Shown: positions 17,735-27,586, numbered from the stretch's first letter. The stretch: DNA of 64,000 nucleotides from Endozoicomonas gorgoniicola (GCF_025562715.2 NZ_JAPFCC010000001.1:3759501-3823500), one strand, 5' to 3'. The notes: generated by a model not told the origin, from the sequence alone. Numbers and translations are program-made.

Positions 17735-18769
17735 TCAGAAAGCGGAAAATCCTTCCAGTACTGCCACGGTATTATTACCCAGTACTTCCAGGGCATAGCC
17801 TCCTTCAAGAACAAACAGGGTTGGCTTTTTCAAAGCGGCCAGACAATGTCCCAGCTCCAAAAAATCCGGAGTAGTAATGTTGAAAAAAGAGATAGGGTCT
17901 CGTTCATAGGTATCAAGTCCCAGAGACACCACCAGATAGTCCGGCTCGAACTCGCCGATTCGCCCAAGAGCCACCTCCAGAGCCCTGCGGTATTCAGCCC
18001 AGCCTGTAACATGCAGCGGTAGAGGGAGGTTCAGATTGAAACCCAGCCCCGCCCCATCGCCAGTTTCATCCTCGTGACCAAGATAATGAGGATAGTCCTG
18101 CCGGGGATCAGCATGAAGAGAAGCAAAAAGCACATCATTGCGGGAATAGAAAATAGCCTGGGTGCCATGACCGTGGTGATAGTCAACATCCAGTATGGCC
18201 ACCTTGTCAGCACCCTGGTCGAGAAAAGCCTGGGTAGCAATAGCGGCGTTGTTAAAAAAACAGTAACCAGCCATTAAATCCCCTGACGCGTGATGACCGG
18301 GTGGCCGGCAAAGGGCAAAGGCGACCGGCTCCCCGTCCAGTACCCTTTTCTGAGCGGTCAGAGCGCAATCTACCGATGCCCTGATGGCTGTCCAGGTCCC
18401 TTCAACAACGGGAGCCGTCAGATCCATGGAGTAATACCCCAGTGCGCCTTCAATCTGTTCCGGCACCACATGCCTGAGCCCACGGTGGGGAAAGCAATAA
18501 GGTGATGCCTGGGTGGATTCCGGATAAGTCTGGTGCCAGCGTTGCCAGGCGGTTTCCAGAAACTCGATATAATCCGGTCGATGCACTCTGGCTATAGGCC
18601 CGGTTGAAAAACTTTCCGGCCATTCGATTCGTCCCAGATTATTGTCCTGCAGGGCTTCCAGAACATAATCCAGTCGTTTTGGAGATTCCAGGTAAGGCAC
18701 CAGGTCACCCCCAAGGAACTCTCTGGCCGGGTTGTGCAGCTTTTGCTGTTCACTGTAAATGGTCAGCAT
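17735..18769 (-). CDS. Histone deacetylase-family protein (acetylpolyamine amidohydrolase-like)
   Basis: This 344-residue protein covers the complete arginase/deacetylase fold. Catalytic His159-His160 lie in RPPGHH, zinc ligands D196 and H198 in DVDYHHGHGTQ, and the third ligand D286 in SLGLDTYERDP; the active-site loop LEGGY (321-325) is present. The length and the insertion near residues 20-30 resemble acetylpolyamine amidohydrolase (AphA) rather than class II HDACs. It would remove acetyl groups from acetylated polyamines such as acetylputrescine in the cytoplasm. AGGAG lies 7 nt before the ATG. The function is by family; substrate choice within the family is uncertain. Confidence 0.88.
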   Translation of the reverse strand: MLTIYSEQQKLHNPAREFLGGDLVPYLESPKRLDYVLEALQDNNLGRIEWPESFSTGPIARVHRPDYIEFLETAWQRWHQTYPESTQASPYCFPHRGLRHVVPEQIEGALGYYSMDLTAPVVEGTWTAIRASVDCALTAQKRVLDGEPVAFALCRPPGHHASGDLMAGYCFFNNAAIATQAFLDQGADKVAILDVDYHHGHGTQAIFYSRNDVLFASLHADPRQDYPHYLGHEDETGDGAGLGFNLNLPLPLHVTGWAEYRRALEVALGRIGEFEPDYLVVSLGLDTYERDPISFFNITTPDFLELGHCLAALKKPTLFVLEGGYALEVLGNNTVAVLEGFSAF

Positions 18770-19039
18770 CGACGTTCTCCTGAACCATTGACATGTCGCT
18801 GACCTCTAAATAGTCAGCACATGGAAAAATGCATCAAGCAACGCAAATTATAAAAGGCTGGGAAGGTTTTATGTGAACAATAAATAGACTACCAACCACA
18901 ATGGCTTTTTTTTTGCAAAGCTTTTCAGATGGCAGAAGTTGACCTGGATCAACTGTAAAGCTTTTTAGCGGCTAATACGTATTAATTACCATCTTACTCA
19001 GTAATTACACTATTTATCAGGATAGGAGGAGATAAAAAA

Positions 19040-19210
19040 ATGATATTTGTAACTGATGATCATCGAACGATACACGTGCCAAAAGAAACCAGGCAGACAC
19101 CGGGCGTAGTACCCGATGCCCTTGACCCGGTTCTTCTGGCAGCCATCCACCAGACCAACGCCTGCTCATCAAAAGTGAAGCCGGCCATTAAAAACTCTAA
19201 GACAAGGTAA
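19040..19210 (+). CDS. Small protein, 56 aa, with strong ribosome site
   Basis: This short open frame starts at ATG 19040, preceded by GGAGGAG at a good distance, and ends in TAA right before a hairpin. The peptide begins MIFVTDDHRTIHVPKETRQ and contains a single Cys; it has no signal or membrane segment. The near-perfect Shine-Dalgarno, the 250-bp upstream region and the immediate terminator argue that it is expressed. No family was recognised. Confidence 0.55.
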   Translation: MIFVTDDHRTIHVPKETRQTPGVVPDALDPVLLAAIHQTNACSSKVKPAIKNSKTR

Positions 19211-19252
19211 ACCGGCATCTGGCTGCTTTTTCAACAAAAGCAGCCTGCCGGT
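19211..19252. terminator. Hairpin terminator between converging genes
   Basis: ACCGGC plus GGCTGCTTTT pair with AAAAGCAGCC plus GCCGGT across a short loop, with a small internal bulge. It starts directly after the 56-aa gene's stop and ends 7 nt before the oprD-like gene's stop on the other strand, so it can serve both. Confidence 0.8.
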
Positions 19253-19258
19253 CAGGGA

Positions 19259-20623
19259 TCAGAAAAGCAAAAAGTTATAATCAAGCCAGACGCGTAGATC
19301 CCTCTCTTCTTTTTGAATGGCCTTCCGTAACGCCCGGTCATTTTGGTAATGTCCATATTTCAGCTTGAATTTCAACCCTGCCAATACAGTCTCAGGAAAC
19401 GCATAAATCAGATATATGTCATGTTCGCGTTCTGCAACTGATTTTTTTCGACCTTCGGGAATACCAACCTTCATGCCAGAGCCGTAGTGGAATGCGTAAC
19501 CGACCTCCAGCCCTTTAAACACCGATTCTGAAAAACTATAGGCAACACCCGTCATCCATGCTGTTTCCCCGTCGTACAACATATCTTCCGCAAAACCGGA
19601 AGTGCCAATATCCCAGGCTCCGTGAGTATTTGCGCCAAGGTCATAATAATAAACGCCGGGCTGAGTATAACCAGAGACTGAAGACTTTACGCTGGAAGGT
19701 GCCCTGAAATGGCTGACGGCTGCACGAAAATACCATGCGCCAGCAATCAAATCCCCATGCACATTGATCACACTGGCCTTGTCATCAAATAACGGCGAAC
19801 CGCCCCAGCCTTTACCCTGCCAGAGATCACCATCTTTCTGGCTTTGATAATAACTAACTCCCAGTTTGACCTTGCGATTCAGTCCCGCAGGGGTTGTGAA
19901 TAAAATATCACCGTTGTGCGCCTGTAAAAAATCTTTCGCAAAAGCATTGCGGTACCTAAACCTCACCTCACGTTCATGGGCAAGCGGAAGTACATAGGTA
20001 ATTTCAGCACCTATGATGTAATCAATTTTCTGTCCGGAAAAGTTGTTCAGGTCATGGAACCCAGCCTGATTCCTTAGTGATATTTGATTAACCAGGGTTC
20101 CCCCCACTTTCAGGTTTTCAATGGCACCATTGAGTTGAAAACCTGACCATGTACTGGGAACCGTTCTTGAGCTGGAGGCCGAGATTAACCCACTACGAAA
20201 TTCCCGCCTCCCTACAACAAAGCTGGCTGACCGGTTTTTATACGTCGAGGGTGATTTTATTTCCAGGTATGCCTGCCCAAGCTTACTGAAACCTTTATTG
20301 TCATCATTTAACAACTGGTATGAACTGGTATTTCCTTTTGGCTGATAGAATTTGGTGACACCATAAAAGCTGGCACCCACACCTGCTATATCTGCCAGAT
20401 AGCCCGAACGTAGATTAATCCAGAGACCGCCCGTCCAGGCTCCTGCTGTTGAATCTTTTTCTGTATTTTTTACATCGTAATAAACGGTTCGAAGCTTTCC
20501 GTCCAGTGTCGCATTATCGATAAAAGGCGAAGTTACAGACGGTGATTCGTCTGATAAAGCCGCAGCCGCGCAAAACCCCGAAGCAAAAACAACGAACCAG
20601 TATAAATATGATTCATTTATCAT
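19259..20623 (-). CDS. OprD-family outer-membrane porin
   Basis: This is a 454-residue protein with an N-terminal signal peptide (WFVVFASGFCAAAALS) and a beta-barrel rich in alternating aromatic residues. The N-terminal mature region GKLRTVYYDVKNTE and GGLWINLRSGYLADIAGVGA is the typical OprD pattern, and the chain ends with LDYNFLLF, a C-terminal Phe as needed for outer-membrane insertion. OprD porins pass basic amino acids, peptides or small acids; specificity here is unknown. The gene lies 42 bp downstream of the ATP/ADP translocase on the same strand, so it may be co-transcribed with it. Confidence 0.88.
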   Translation of the reverse strand: MINESYLYWFVVFASGFCAAAALSDESPSVTSPFIDNATLDGKLRTVYYDVKNTEKDSTAGAWTGGLWINLRSGYLADIAGVGASFYGVTKFYQPKGNTSSYQLLNDDNKGFSKLGQAYLEIKSPSTYKNRSASFVVGRREFRSGLISASSSRTVPSTWSGFQLNGAIENLKVGGTLVNQISLRNQAGFHDLNNFSGQKIDYIIGAEITYVLPLAHEREVRFRYRNAFAKDFLQAHNGDILFTTPAGLNRKVKLGVSYYQSQKDGDLWQGKGWGGSPLFDDKASVINVHGDLIAGAWYFRAAVSHFRAPSSVKSSVSGYTQPGVYYYDLGANTHGAWDIGTSGFAEDMLYDGETAWMTGVAYSFSESVFKGLEVGYAFHYGSGMKVGIPEGRKKSVAEREHDIYLIYAFPETVLAGLKFKLKYGHYQNDRALRKAIQKEERDLRVWLDYNFLLF

Positions 20624-20665
20624 TTCATAGCCTGCCTGTCAGTTACTGAAAAATAGTCCGCAATT

Positions 20666-22342
20666 TTATGAATTTTTTTCTTTCGAGGGCTTTTGATTTG
20701 CAGCGGGGTGAGCATTAAATTGCAGCAACTCACTTTTAGCCTGCAAAACCGGGGAACCTATTATCACGCTATTATCTGCACTGGGTGCTGGTTTATCAGG
20801 CAGCTCTTGTTTATCAGGCAGCTCTTGCTCATCAGACGCTTCCTGTCTTTTGTGAACTTTTTCATTAAACTGGCGTCCCAGTGAGCGGACAGCACCAATC
20901 CAGATGGCAAAAAAAGCCAATACAATAATGGCTACGTAAGGCGCAATAGCGGCCAGCGAACCCAGGGAAATCATCAACACCTGCTGGATAACTGAACCTG
21001 TTGATTTACCGACTGGATTGCCAATAACATCCACCGCAGCCTTACCTTTTACTTTTTCTTCAGGGTCAAGCGGGATGTAACTCATTTCTTTTGTGGGATC
21101 AAAAAGGGAGTACTTAGTCGATTTACTCATAATGTTTTGTATAGCACCCAACACAACGGTCAACATCAGTGGAGTAATACCCAGTGCTAAAAATACTGTC
21201 TCGGGTATGAAATCCCTGAAGAGTGCAAAGCAAAAAAACAGCGAACCGGTTATTAATAAAACCACTGGAGTACATAAAGCGGCTACTGTCCAGCCAAAGC
21301 CACGGATAACATTATTGGAAACAAACAACATCATGCTAATAGTCACAACGCCCGTACAGGTAGAAAACAATCCCATAAACTGGTTGTAATCATTAGGATT
21401 CGGGTACTGCATACGCAGCTGGTTTTTCCAGGTGACTTCAACCATGTTGATACAGACGCCATAACTGATGACCAGCAGGGCAATGCAGAGCAGATATTTT
21501 GAATTAATAATATGCAAAAAACTTTCTTTGAGGGACAGTGATAATTTTTCCTTTTTGTCAGCCACTATGTCATTAGGTTTATAAAGTGTTGGATCAGTCA
21601 ATACATTGCGGTTGATCCACCAGTAAGTCACCATGATCAAAATAGCACCAGCAGTAAACACTGCCGTCAGCAAATTCATCGAATAGCTCCATGGGTCAGC
21701 ACCTGCCGGAAGATCTTCACGGGAATGCGAAGCATAATAAACAAATAGACCGGCAGTAGGTAATGCCAAATTTCCCATCATGCCAAAAAGAGCATAAAAA
21801 CGTTTCGACTCAGATATTCGGGTAATATGATTGGCAAAGCCCCAAAACAGCAGAGACAGACAAACACTCCCCCAAAGCTCAGACATGACGTAGAAAAGAG
21901 AAAAAGTCCAGTTACGCAGGACAGCGATAAATCCCATAAATCCGGGTGGCAAAATACTCTGCAGATAATCAGCAAACTCCGTTGGGTGAAGCATCTCACG
22001 GGCCGGATAAAGAACAAGGGCAAAAAGACCAAAAAACAGTATAAAACTCGATATAACCAAATAAAATAAAGCATCCCTTTTGAATACATTACTCATTTTC
22101 GCATAGGTGATCGTAAAAATTATGGCAAAAGGTACATTAACCCATAACTTTAAAAAAGGTATTATCTCGGCCCCGGAGCCTGCACCAGTAACGACCAGCG
22201 TGTCTTTAGTGTCTCGCAATATCGTGTAATTAAAGAGTATCAGGTAAAACATCAAAATCATGGGGATAAGCTTTTTCAGCTCATGAGAATGGACAGGCCA
22301 CAACCTGGCTCTCCATTTACCAAATTCGGTGTTGTCTGACAT
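20666..22342 (-). CDS. ATP/ADP translocase (Tlc/NTT family)
   Basis: This is a nucleotide transporter of about 558 residues. Family landmarks are the N-terminal ELKKLIPMILMFYLILFNYTI with LRDTKDTLVV, the central RDALFYLVISSFILFFG and AVLRNWTFSLFYVMSELWG, and the late FDPTKEMSYIPLDPEEKVKG followed by GKAAVDVIGNPVGKSTGS, all diagnostic of chlamydial, rickettsial and plastid nucleotide transporters. About 11-12 hydrophobic helices are present, with a Gln/Pro/Lys-rich C-terminal tail containing a short DKQELPDKQELPDK repeat. It would exchange host ATP for bacterial ADP, or import nucleotides. The ATG at 22342 is preferred (AAGG upstream) over 22381. The family is characteristic of intracellular bacteria. 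Confidence 0.93.
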   Translation of the reverse strand: MSDNTEFGKWRARLWPVHSHELKKLIPMILMFYLILFNYTILRDTKDTLVVTGAGSGAEIIPFLKLWVNVPFAIIFTITYAKMSNVFKRDALFYLVISSFILFFGLFALVLYPAREMLHPTEFADYLQSILPPGFMGFIAVLRNWTFSLFYVMSELWGSVCLSLLFWGFANHITRISESKRFYALFGMMGNLALPTAGLFVYYASHSREDLPAGADPWSYSMNLLTAVFTAGAILIMVTYWWINRNVLTDPTLYKPNDIVADKKEKLSLSLKESFLHIINSKYLLCIALLVISYGVCINMVEVTWKNQLRMQYPNPNDYNQFMGLFSTCTGVVTISMMLFVSNNVIRGFGWTVAALCTPVVLLITGSLFFCFALFRDFIPETVFLALGITPLMLTVVLGAIQNIMSKSTKYSLFDPTKEMSYIPLDPEEKVKGKAAVDVIGNPVGKSTGSVIQQVLMISLGSLAAIAPYVAIIVLAFFAIWIGAVRSLGRQFNEKVHKRQEASDEQELPDKQELPDKPAPSADNSVIIGSPVLQAKSELLQFNAHPAANQKPSKEKNS

Positions 22343-22490
22343 AATATTGCCTTGTGTCTTATACACTGCACTAAGAAACAAACATATGTATTAGTAGAGG
22401 AGAAAGTGCAAGACGACAACTTATTAATATAACGATTATTGATCTCCATTCATTATACGTAAGTCTGCCTGCCTGCATGCATGCATAACT
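22343..22490. other. Upstream region of the ATP/ADP translocase
   Basis: This AT-rich non-coding stretch lies between the translocase start and the left end of the ISNCY-like element. It should contain the translocase promoter unless the element, 149 bp upstream, separated it. A TGCATGCATGCATAA run at about 22475-22488 lies at the IS junction. Confidence 0.4.
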
Positions 22491-24214
22491 AGTGCCTGTC
22501 AGAAAACCTATGAAAATTGAGTCACTGACATTCATCAAACAGTAGAACTGCTCCGCAAGCATTATCAGAGTCTCGCTTATAGGGCACTTCTTGATCAAAG
22601 TGCTTGCAAAATAGCCAAAACTGCCATTTTACGAACGTGCAGAACCCTCATGCACCCATGATCAAATTTCGGACGGCAAAAGACTGCTGTCAGTAGGGCT
22701 AAAAATCCCGTTCTTGTAAAATCCTGCCCAAGCGCTTCAGGTTGCCACCCACAACCGCAAGGGCAACATAGCGCTTGAAGGCATCAATGCCCTTGTCCGG
22801 ACATTTATCGAGGCCATTGGCTTCCAGAGCATTAATGTCAGACTCTACGGCGGAATGCTTTCTTTTTGCCCGGGTAAACTCAAGGTGGTGCTCTCGTTTT
22901 TTGTCTTCTGCGGAAAGCCTGCCTTTCTTCGGCAGAATGGTTCGTTCCAGAAAGCCATCAAGTTCCTCAAGGTTGGCGGGGCTCCAGAACCCTTTGTCAT
23001 AACTGACCTGGCTCAGCATGGGAAAGCGTTGTTTTGCTCCTTTTGCGATAGGCACTGCAACCTGATCGTCTGTCTGCTTTTGCATCACATGGTGATTCAG
23101 CGTGAAGCCAAACTGGTCTTGCAGTACGCATACCCGCAACCCCAACTCTACAGGAACTCCGGCTTTACCCTTGCTGATCCATTCTGTGTGGGGTTCAAAA
23201 ATCGAGAACACCTTGTCGCTGTGAGGAATCTGCTGATGCTCGATCACCCGACGATAAATCAGATTAATCTGGTGACGACTGTGGGCAATGTAGTATTTGA
23301 GATTCTCCAGCGCAGACTCATCGGGGGCGCTTTTTTCTACCAGGGCAGCTGTGCTTTCTGCCTTGCGGATAATGTCGAGACTGTACTTAATGTATTCAAG
23401 GTGTGCCGTTTCAATATCGTGCTGACGTGACCGCTGTTTAAACTCGCAGGCAGCAACGGAATGTTTCAGATTCCGCACCTTGTGATAGCGCTTTCGATGC
23501 TGTTTTTTCAGGTATTCCCGCTGACGCCACGCTGGTAACTGGTACTGGCCAGCCAGGGTGGACGCAAACTCAATAGCCTTACGACAGGCATCGTTTAACA
23601 GGCTGATGTCTGTGGGAAAATGAACATCGGTCTTGACTACAAACGAATCGGCACGGCCATATAGCGGCTCATCTTTTTTTTAACCAGTTGATGGCCTGCT
23701 GCCACGACAATCTGGTTTACCTGGTCCAGTATTTCGGGCGTGAACAGGCTGATATTATCCTGCAATGTCTGGATATGATAAGAGTGCGTGCAGTAAGGAC
23801 CGTGCCCAAGCATTTTCCGTAGCGTGCCGTGTTCATTGGCCAGCTCCTGAAGACGGTCATAATCACAGTTAGTGACCAGCCGCAGGGTGCCAAACACCAG
23901 TATGTTCCAGAGATCCATACCGGGACGACCATTATTACTGCTGGCAGGAATCATACTTTCAAGAACTTGAAAGACCTGCTCTCTCAGATCAGGTGTAACC
24001 CATATGTGCTGCAAGCCCCGCAAAAGCCGGGGAATATCATCTCTGGACTTGGGGTTGAATGTGATGGCGGAGATATCAACCTCGCCCAACTGCATTTGTG
24101 GATTAATGGTTTGACGCATAAACTCGAAAACAGCCTGTCTGGGAAAATCTTCGAGTATTATATTTGGCCTCAGGCTGTGTTTTTCAAGGGCTTGAGGGTT
24201 TTCGGACAGGCACT
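22491..24214 (-). mobile_element. ISNCY-like insertion sequence, 1724 bp
   Basis: Inverted ends are visible: AGTGCCTGTCAGAAAACC (22491-22508) against the complement of the right end AGTGCCTGTCCGAAAACC (ending 24214), 17 of 18 matching. A 4-bp AACT direct repeat flanks both ends (22487-22490, 24215-24218), although the surrounding ACTAGT makes the exact boundary slightly ambiguous. The element holds one transposase gene split by a -1 frameshift. Confidence 0.85.
22699..24119 (-). CDS. ISNCY-family transposase, two frames joined by -1 shift
   Basis: Frame one starts at ATG 24119 and runs to a stop at 23637 (160 codons). The second frame is open from about 23690 to the stop at 22699. They join at the minus-strand sequence GTTAAAAAAAAGATGAG: a -1 shift on A-AAA-AAG (23679-23673) continues directly into DEPLYGRADSFVVKTD with homologous content. 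The joined product is about 474 residues, normal for the ISNCY/ISDol1 group, with a late LEANGLDKCPDKGIDAFKRY and VALAVVGGNLKRLG signature. The split is either programmed frameshifting or a one-base loss in the A-run; the sequence alone does not decide. Confidence 0.8.
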
Positions 24215-24565
24215 AACTAGTGTCATACATCCTGAAAAAGAGCCCTTTTTTTATCCTGTTGCCACGCACCCCAAGGAGTTGGCTTCATACCTTTGAGCCA
24301 ATCACTGATAGCATTAAACCTTATCCGCTCTCTGTCTTGATCAGAAATTTTACGTCCGTCTATCTTGCTCATTACTACCTCGAATCTGAGGTGGTAACAT
24401 TACCATACGGCGGAAAACGTATAATTACTGGAGATCAATACTTACAAAAAGTACTTAGCAGCCTGTTTTTTTACAGCGTTCATTGGCTTGAAGATGAGTT
24501 AGCACACGGCTTGCCGGAAAATTTTGATTAGTTTGTTATTAATTTATTATTCGGTTGAATCAAAA
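24215..24565. other. Intergenic region upstream of the 1006-aa gene
   Basis: The region contains the short minus-strand frame at 24223-24372 and otherwise AT-rich sequence leading to the plus-strand gene at 24566. A plus-strand open frame across it (24220-24531) has no convincing start site and no recognisable content. No promoter boxes could be assigned with confidence. Confidence 0.4.
24223..24372 (-). pseudogene. Possible truncated transposase N-terminus, 49 aa
   Basis: This short minus-strand frame has a good ribosome site (GAGG five bases before ATG 24372). The first 33 residues, MSKIDGRKISDQDRERIRF and on to WLKGMKPT, look like the helix-turn-helix start of an IS630-type transposase, after which the sequence becomes unrelated and stops at 24223, next to the ISNCY right end. 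It is best read as an old truncated copy; it could also be a small unrelated gene. Confidence 0.3.
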
Positions 24566-27500
24566 ATGAAAAAAACAGCTTTGAATTTAATTGTCACCCT
24601 AGGGCTGCTTAGCCAGCCTGCTTTTGCAACTGCTCCAGCAGAGGATGAAAACAGTCATGACTTTTACATTTTGGATCATCTTAAGACAGGTGTCGCCTGG
24701 GGTCTGGTTCCCCTGAGTTCCGAGGTGGCCATTAATACACTTCAGTCCTATTTAGAGAATCATAAACTTTCTTTTCTGCTTAAGTTACTGGCTATTCACA
24801 AAAGCAATATAAGACGGGCGTCAAGTCAGCATCTCACCGATAATATCAGCGCCCTGCTGGAAAGTGTTAGCTATAAAGCTTTATCGGACGATCATGTCAG
24901 GCAAAAAACAGATGCTTTGCAAACGGATTTGCGTTACCGCTCGTTGTCTACATTTTCGGTGCTGAGCCTTCATGCCCAAAAGGCCAGAAAGACTTTTTAC
25001 CGTCTTCTCGATATTATCGATACAGTGTCTTCTTCTGCAAGTCTGGCCATGTCCAGGGGTGATGAAAACAGAGCTGCCGCATTGATGGCACTTAACGCCC
25101 TGTCTATGACCTACCTTCACCCGGAGGCAACAGGCCGGGATGTTCTGGACAGTGTTTACGTCAGTTTCAGCAAAAACATTGACTGGGATAAGCACCCTGA
25201 CTTCAGAACCCGCATAACTCAACACCTTAGCGCTATGGATCCCTTGTTGAAGCACTCAGCGATGATGAGCCTGAGATACTGCAACATGCTGAATGAATGG
25301 AAAGTCAGTAGCGCTGAATGTCTCCAGTATGAAGCGGCCACAATGGATGAGTTAAAAGGTCTTGCCTCTGCCACTAACCTTGAGGAAACAGAACTTGTTA
25401 AATCTTTGTTGAAAAACATTCCGAAAGATCAAATCAGGTCAAGCATTTTTATTTTAGGTGTTACTCTACCAGCAACTTTTCTTTATTTCCTGGGAAAACG
25501 ACATTTTGCCATTAATGTGATAGCCAAACATTTTTCCAAAATAGTGGGAGCAGCAACCTCAAAGCAAAATATGGAAAGATTTGCTTCCCAATCAAGGCGT
25601 ACCCTTGAAAACTGGGGGGCTATTAATACCGGATCAACGATTAACAGAAAATCAGGCGGTGTTGATTACACCAATCAGTATTTCAGCAGCCTGCAAAAAA
25701 AAGCAGGAACGATTCTGGCTGAACAACCCAACTTTGCCCGGTCTAATAGCCAGAGAACCCTGGAAACATTAGTTATTCATTTTGCAGATGCCTACAGGAA
25801 CACTGATAAGAAGGCCAGCATTTTAGCCTCTGCCATGATTCAGAATCACAGAGAGATTGTTGAAATCAACACTGAAGACACTGTAGTCAAGGGCGCTTTA
25901 ATGGCTTACCTGCCTATTAAAGATGAATCAGAGCTTAACGAGATATATAAACGCATCGAAACTCTTGACCCGCACGGTTTGAAAGACCCGATTTTTTATA
26001 AAGGGTATAAAAAGCTTGCTGGAAGCTGGGCAGAGGTTACTTTGAATGACACACTATCCAGCGTGTTCCACCCACAGACTGTCAATGAACAAACCGGCAC
26101 CTGTCCTGCAGAAGGCTGTCCTCCCGAAAAAACAGCTGAACCCGAAAAAACAGATAAACCCGAAAACGTTTCTCCATGGTATTACCACTACCTGCCAGAT
26201 AAGGAAACTGTAACCATTGGAGCGATACACGGTACTGCCCTTGGATATTCTATGGCCACCGCACTGATTGCACCTTACACCATTAATAAATTCAAACCGG
26301 AGAAGGGAAAGCCACGACGCCTGCCAAAAATAGCCAGCTATTACTTCTTATCATCATTAATTGAATTCGGCCTTCTTTCTGTGGGCGAACCTGCCATTGT
26401 TCAATTGCAGACCGCAATTAAAAACTGGATAGGCAGCAAAACCGGAATTATTGACCCTGAAGACAGGGAGATTCAGAACGAACTGACTGGCAAAATCAAT
26501 GTTATAAACCAAAAGCTCAGTATTGAGGCCCAGACAAGTCGGTCATATAAAATGACCATGGAAGCCATGTTGACAAAATGCCTGTCACTGGCAGGTGCGC
26601 TTTTAATTAATGAGGAAAAAAGTTATACAGACTCAGCCAGAGTGGTTGCCTACGCAGCTTACCTCATCCGATATTATCATCCGGAATTTGAAACAGACAG
26701 TACAGTTATAACGGCTCTGGCCAATGCACGTCTGGGCAGTGGCCTTAACCTGTTACAACAAAACAATCTGATGCCACTTTTCGCAAAGCAGGTTTTGCTG
26801 CATCTGGCCGAGCTGGATTCAAACTACGCCGACAAAGCCATTAAAACAAATTATCTGAATATACTAAATAACTGGGGTATCGAGTGTAATCAGGATGATG
26901 CCCGGGATGCTCAGGATGTCCTGGATTCCTGGGCGGTTTATGGAGACTACGCGCTGGGGGCAACAGGCTTTATGGTGCAATCCGTTGTTAAGGCTTTTTT
27001 CCATAAGTGGGGAGTAGTTCCCCGGTCAATAGCAAACTTTCTGGCTAATACTTTTGAATTCGGTACCACGGATTCTCTTAGAAAAAGGATTTATGCTTAT
27101 TCTCGCCAGGCCATGCTGAATGTAGCGACATCCTATAGCCCGGATGAAAAAAAGTCGGCAGACTATGCTAACAATGAATTAACAAAATCCTTTCGACGCC
27201 AAAAATTCTACTTTACCAAACCGGAGCTGGATGCTCGTACCCAGCTGGTACAAATTATAACGTCTGTTATTCATTGTTTTTCAGAAGCCTTTTTTTTAAT
27301 GGTTGCCAACAATACGGACAAAGCGACTGACCACATAGCGTCAGGATTGTCACGAGTCATTTTATACGCTCCTGATTTATCCGGCGATGATGTCCACCTG
27401 AAAAAAGCCCTGCAAACCCTGACAGCCCGATATCGAGATAAACTTAATGGCTTGAACGAAGAAATCCTCAGAAAAACCAGTGAACAACTAAAAACTAAAG

Positions 27501-27586
27501 TTCCTGAAGATAGTGATATCTATTCCTCCGGAATGGCTAAGGCACAACTGATGCAACAAGCCTGGTCAAACGTTATGGAAGATTGA
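24566..27586 (+). CDS. Large exported protein of unknown function, 1006 aa
   Basis: The protein begins MKKTALNLIVTLGLLSQPAFA, a clear Sec signal peptide, which is why the ATG at 24566 is chosen over 24524. The rest is largely helical with hydrophobic segments near residues 292-312, 550-572 and 588-607 and weaker ones near 800 and 900. A low-complexity linker around residues 515-535 repeats PEKT motifs (CPPEKTAEPEKTDKPEN) and separates two similar-sized halves, each starting with a hydrophobic stretch after a soluble helical part. No family was recognised. The stop codon TGA is part of the TTGAC that borders a solo IS200/IS605 end, so the 3' end may have been altered by that element. Confidence 0.75.
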   Translation: MKKTALNLIVTLGLLSQPAFATAPAEDENSHDFYILDHLKTGVAWGLVPLSSEVAINTLQSYLENHKLSFLLKLLAIHKSNIRRASSQHLTDNISALLESVSYKALSDDHVRQKTDALQTDLRYRSLSTFSVLSLHAQKARKTFYRLLDIIDTVSSSASLAMSRGDENRAAALMALNALSMTYLHPEATGRDVLDSVYVSFSKNIDWDKHPDFRTRITQHLSAMDPLLKHSAMMSLRYCNMLNEWKVSSAECLQYEAATMDELKGLASATNLEETELVKSLLKNIPKDQIRSSIFILGVTLPATFLYFLGKRHFAINVIAKHFSKIVGAATSKQNMERFASQSRRTLENWGAINTGSTINRKSGGVDYTNQYFSSLQKKAGTILAEQPNFARSNSQRTLETLVIHFADAYRNTDKKASILASAMIQNHREIVEINTEDTVVKGALMAYLPIKDESELNEIYKRIETLDPHGLKDPIFYKGYKKLAGSWAEVTLNDTLSSVFHPQTVNEQTGTCPAEGCPPEKTAEPEKTDKPENVSPWYYHYLPDKETVTIGAIHGTALGYSMATALIAPYTINKFKPEKGKPRRLPKIASYYFLSSLIEFGLLSVGEPAIVQLQTAIKNWIGSKTGIIDPEDREIQNELTGKINVINQKLSIEAQTSRSYKMTMEAMLTKCLSLAGALLINEEKSYTDSARVVAYAAYLIRYYHPEFETDSTVITALANARLGSGLNLLQQNNLMPLFAKQVLLHLAELDSNYADKAIKTNYLNILNNWGIECNQDDARDAQDVLDSWAVYGDYALGATGFMVQSVVKAFFHKWGVVPRSIANFLANTFEFGTTDSLRKRIYAYSRQAMLNVATSYSPDEKKSADYANNELTKSFRRQKFYFTKPELDARTQLVQIITSVIHCFSEAFFLMVANNTDKATDHIASGLSRVILYAPDLSGDDVHLKKALQTLTARYRDKLNGLNEEILRKTSEQLKTKVPEDSDIYSSGMAKAQLMQQAWSNVMED

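Noticed and set aside
22371..22598. Minus-strand frame of 75 codons upstream of the translocase
   Set aside because: It runs across the IS left end at 22491 and has no ribosome site; hydrophobicity alone is not support.
24220..24531. Plus-strand frame of 103 codons before the exported protein
   Set aside because: GTG start at the IS edge without ribosome site; it overlaps a better minus-strand frame and has no recognisable content.
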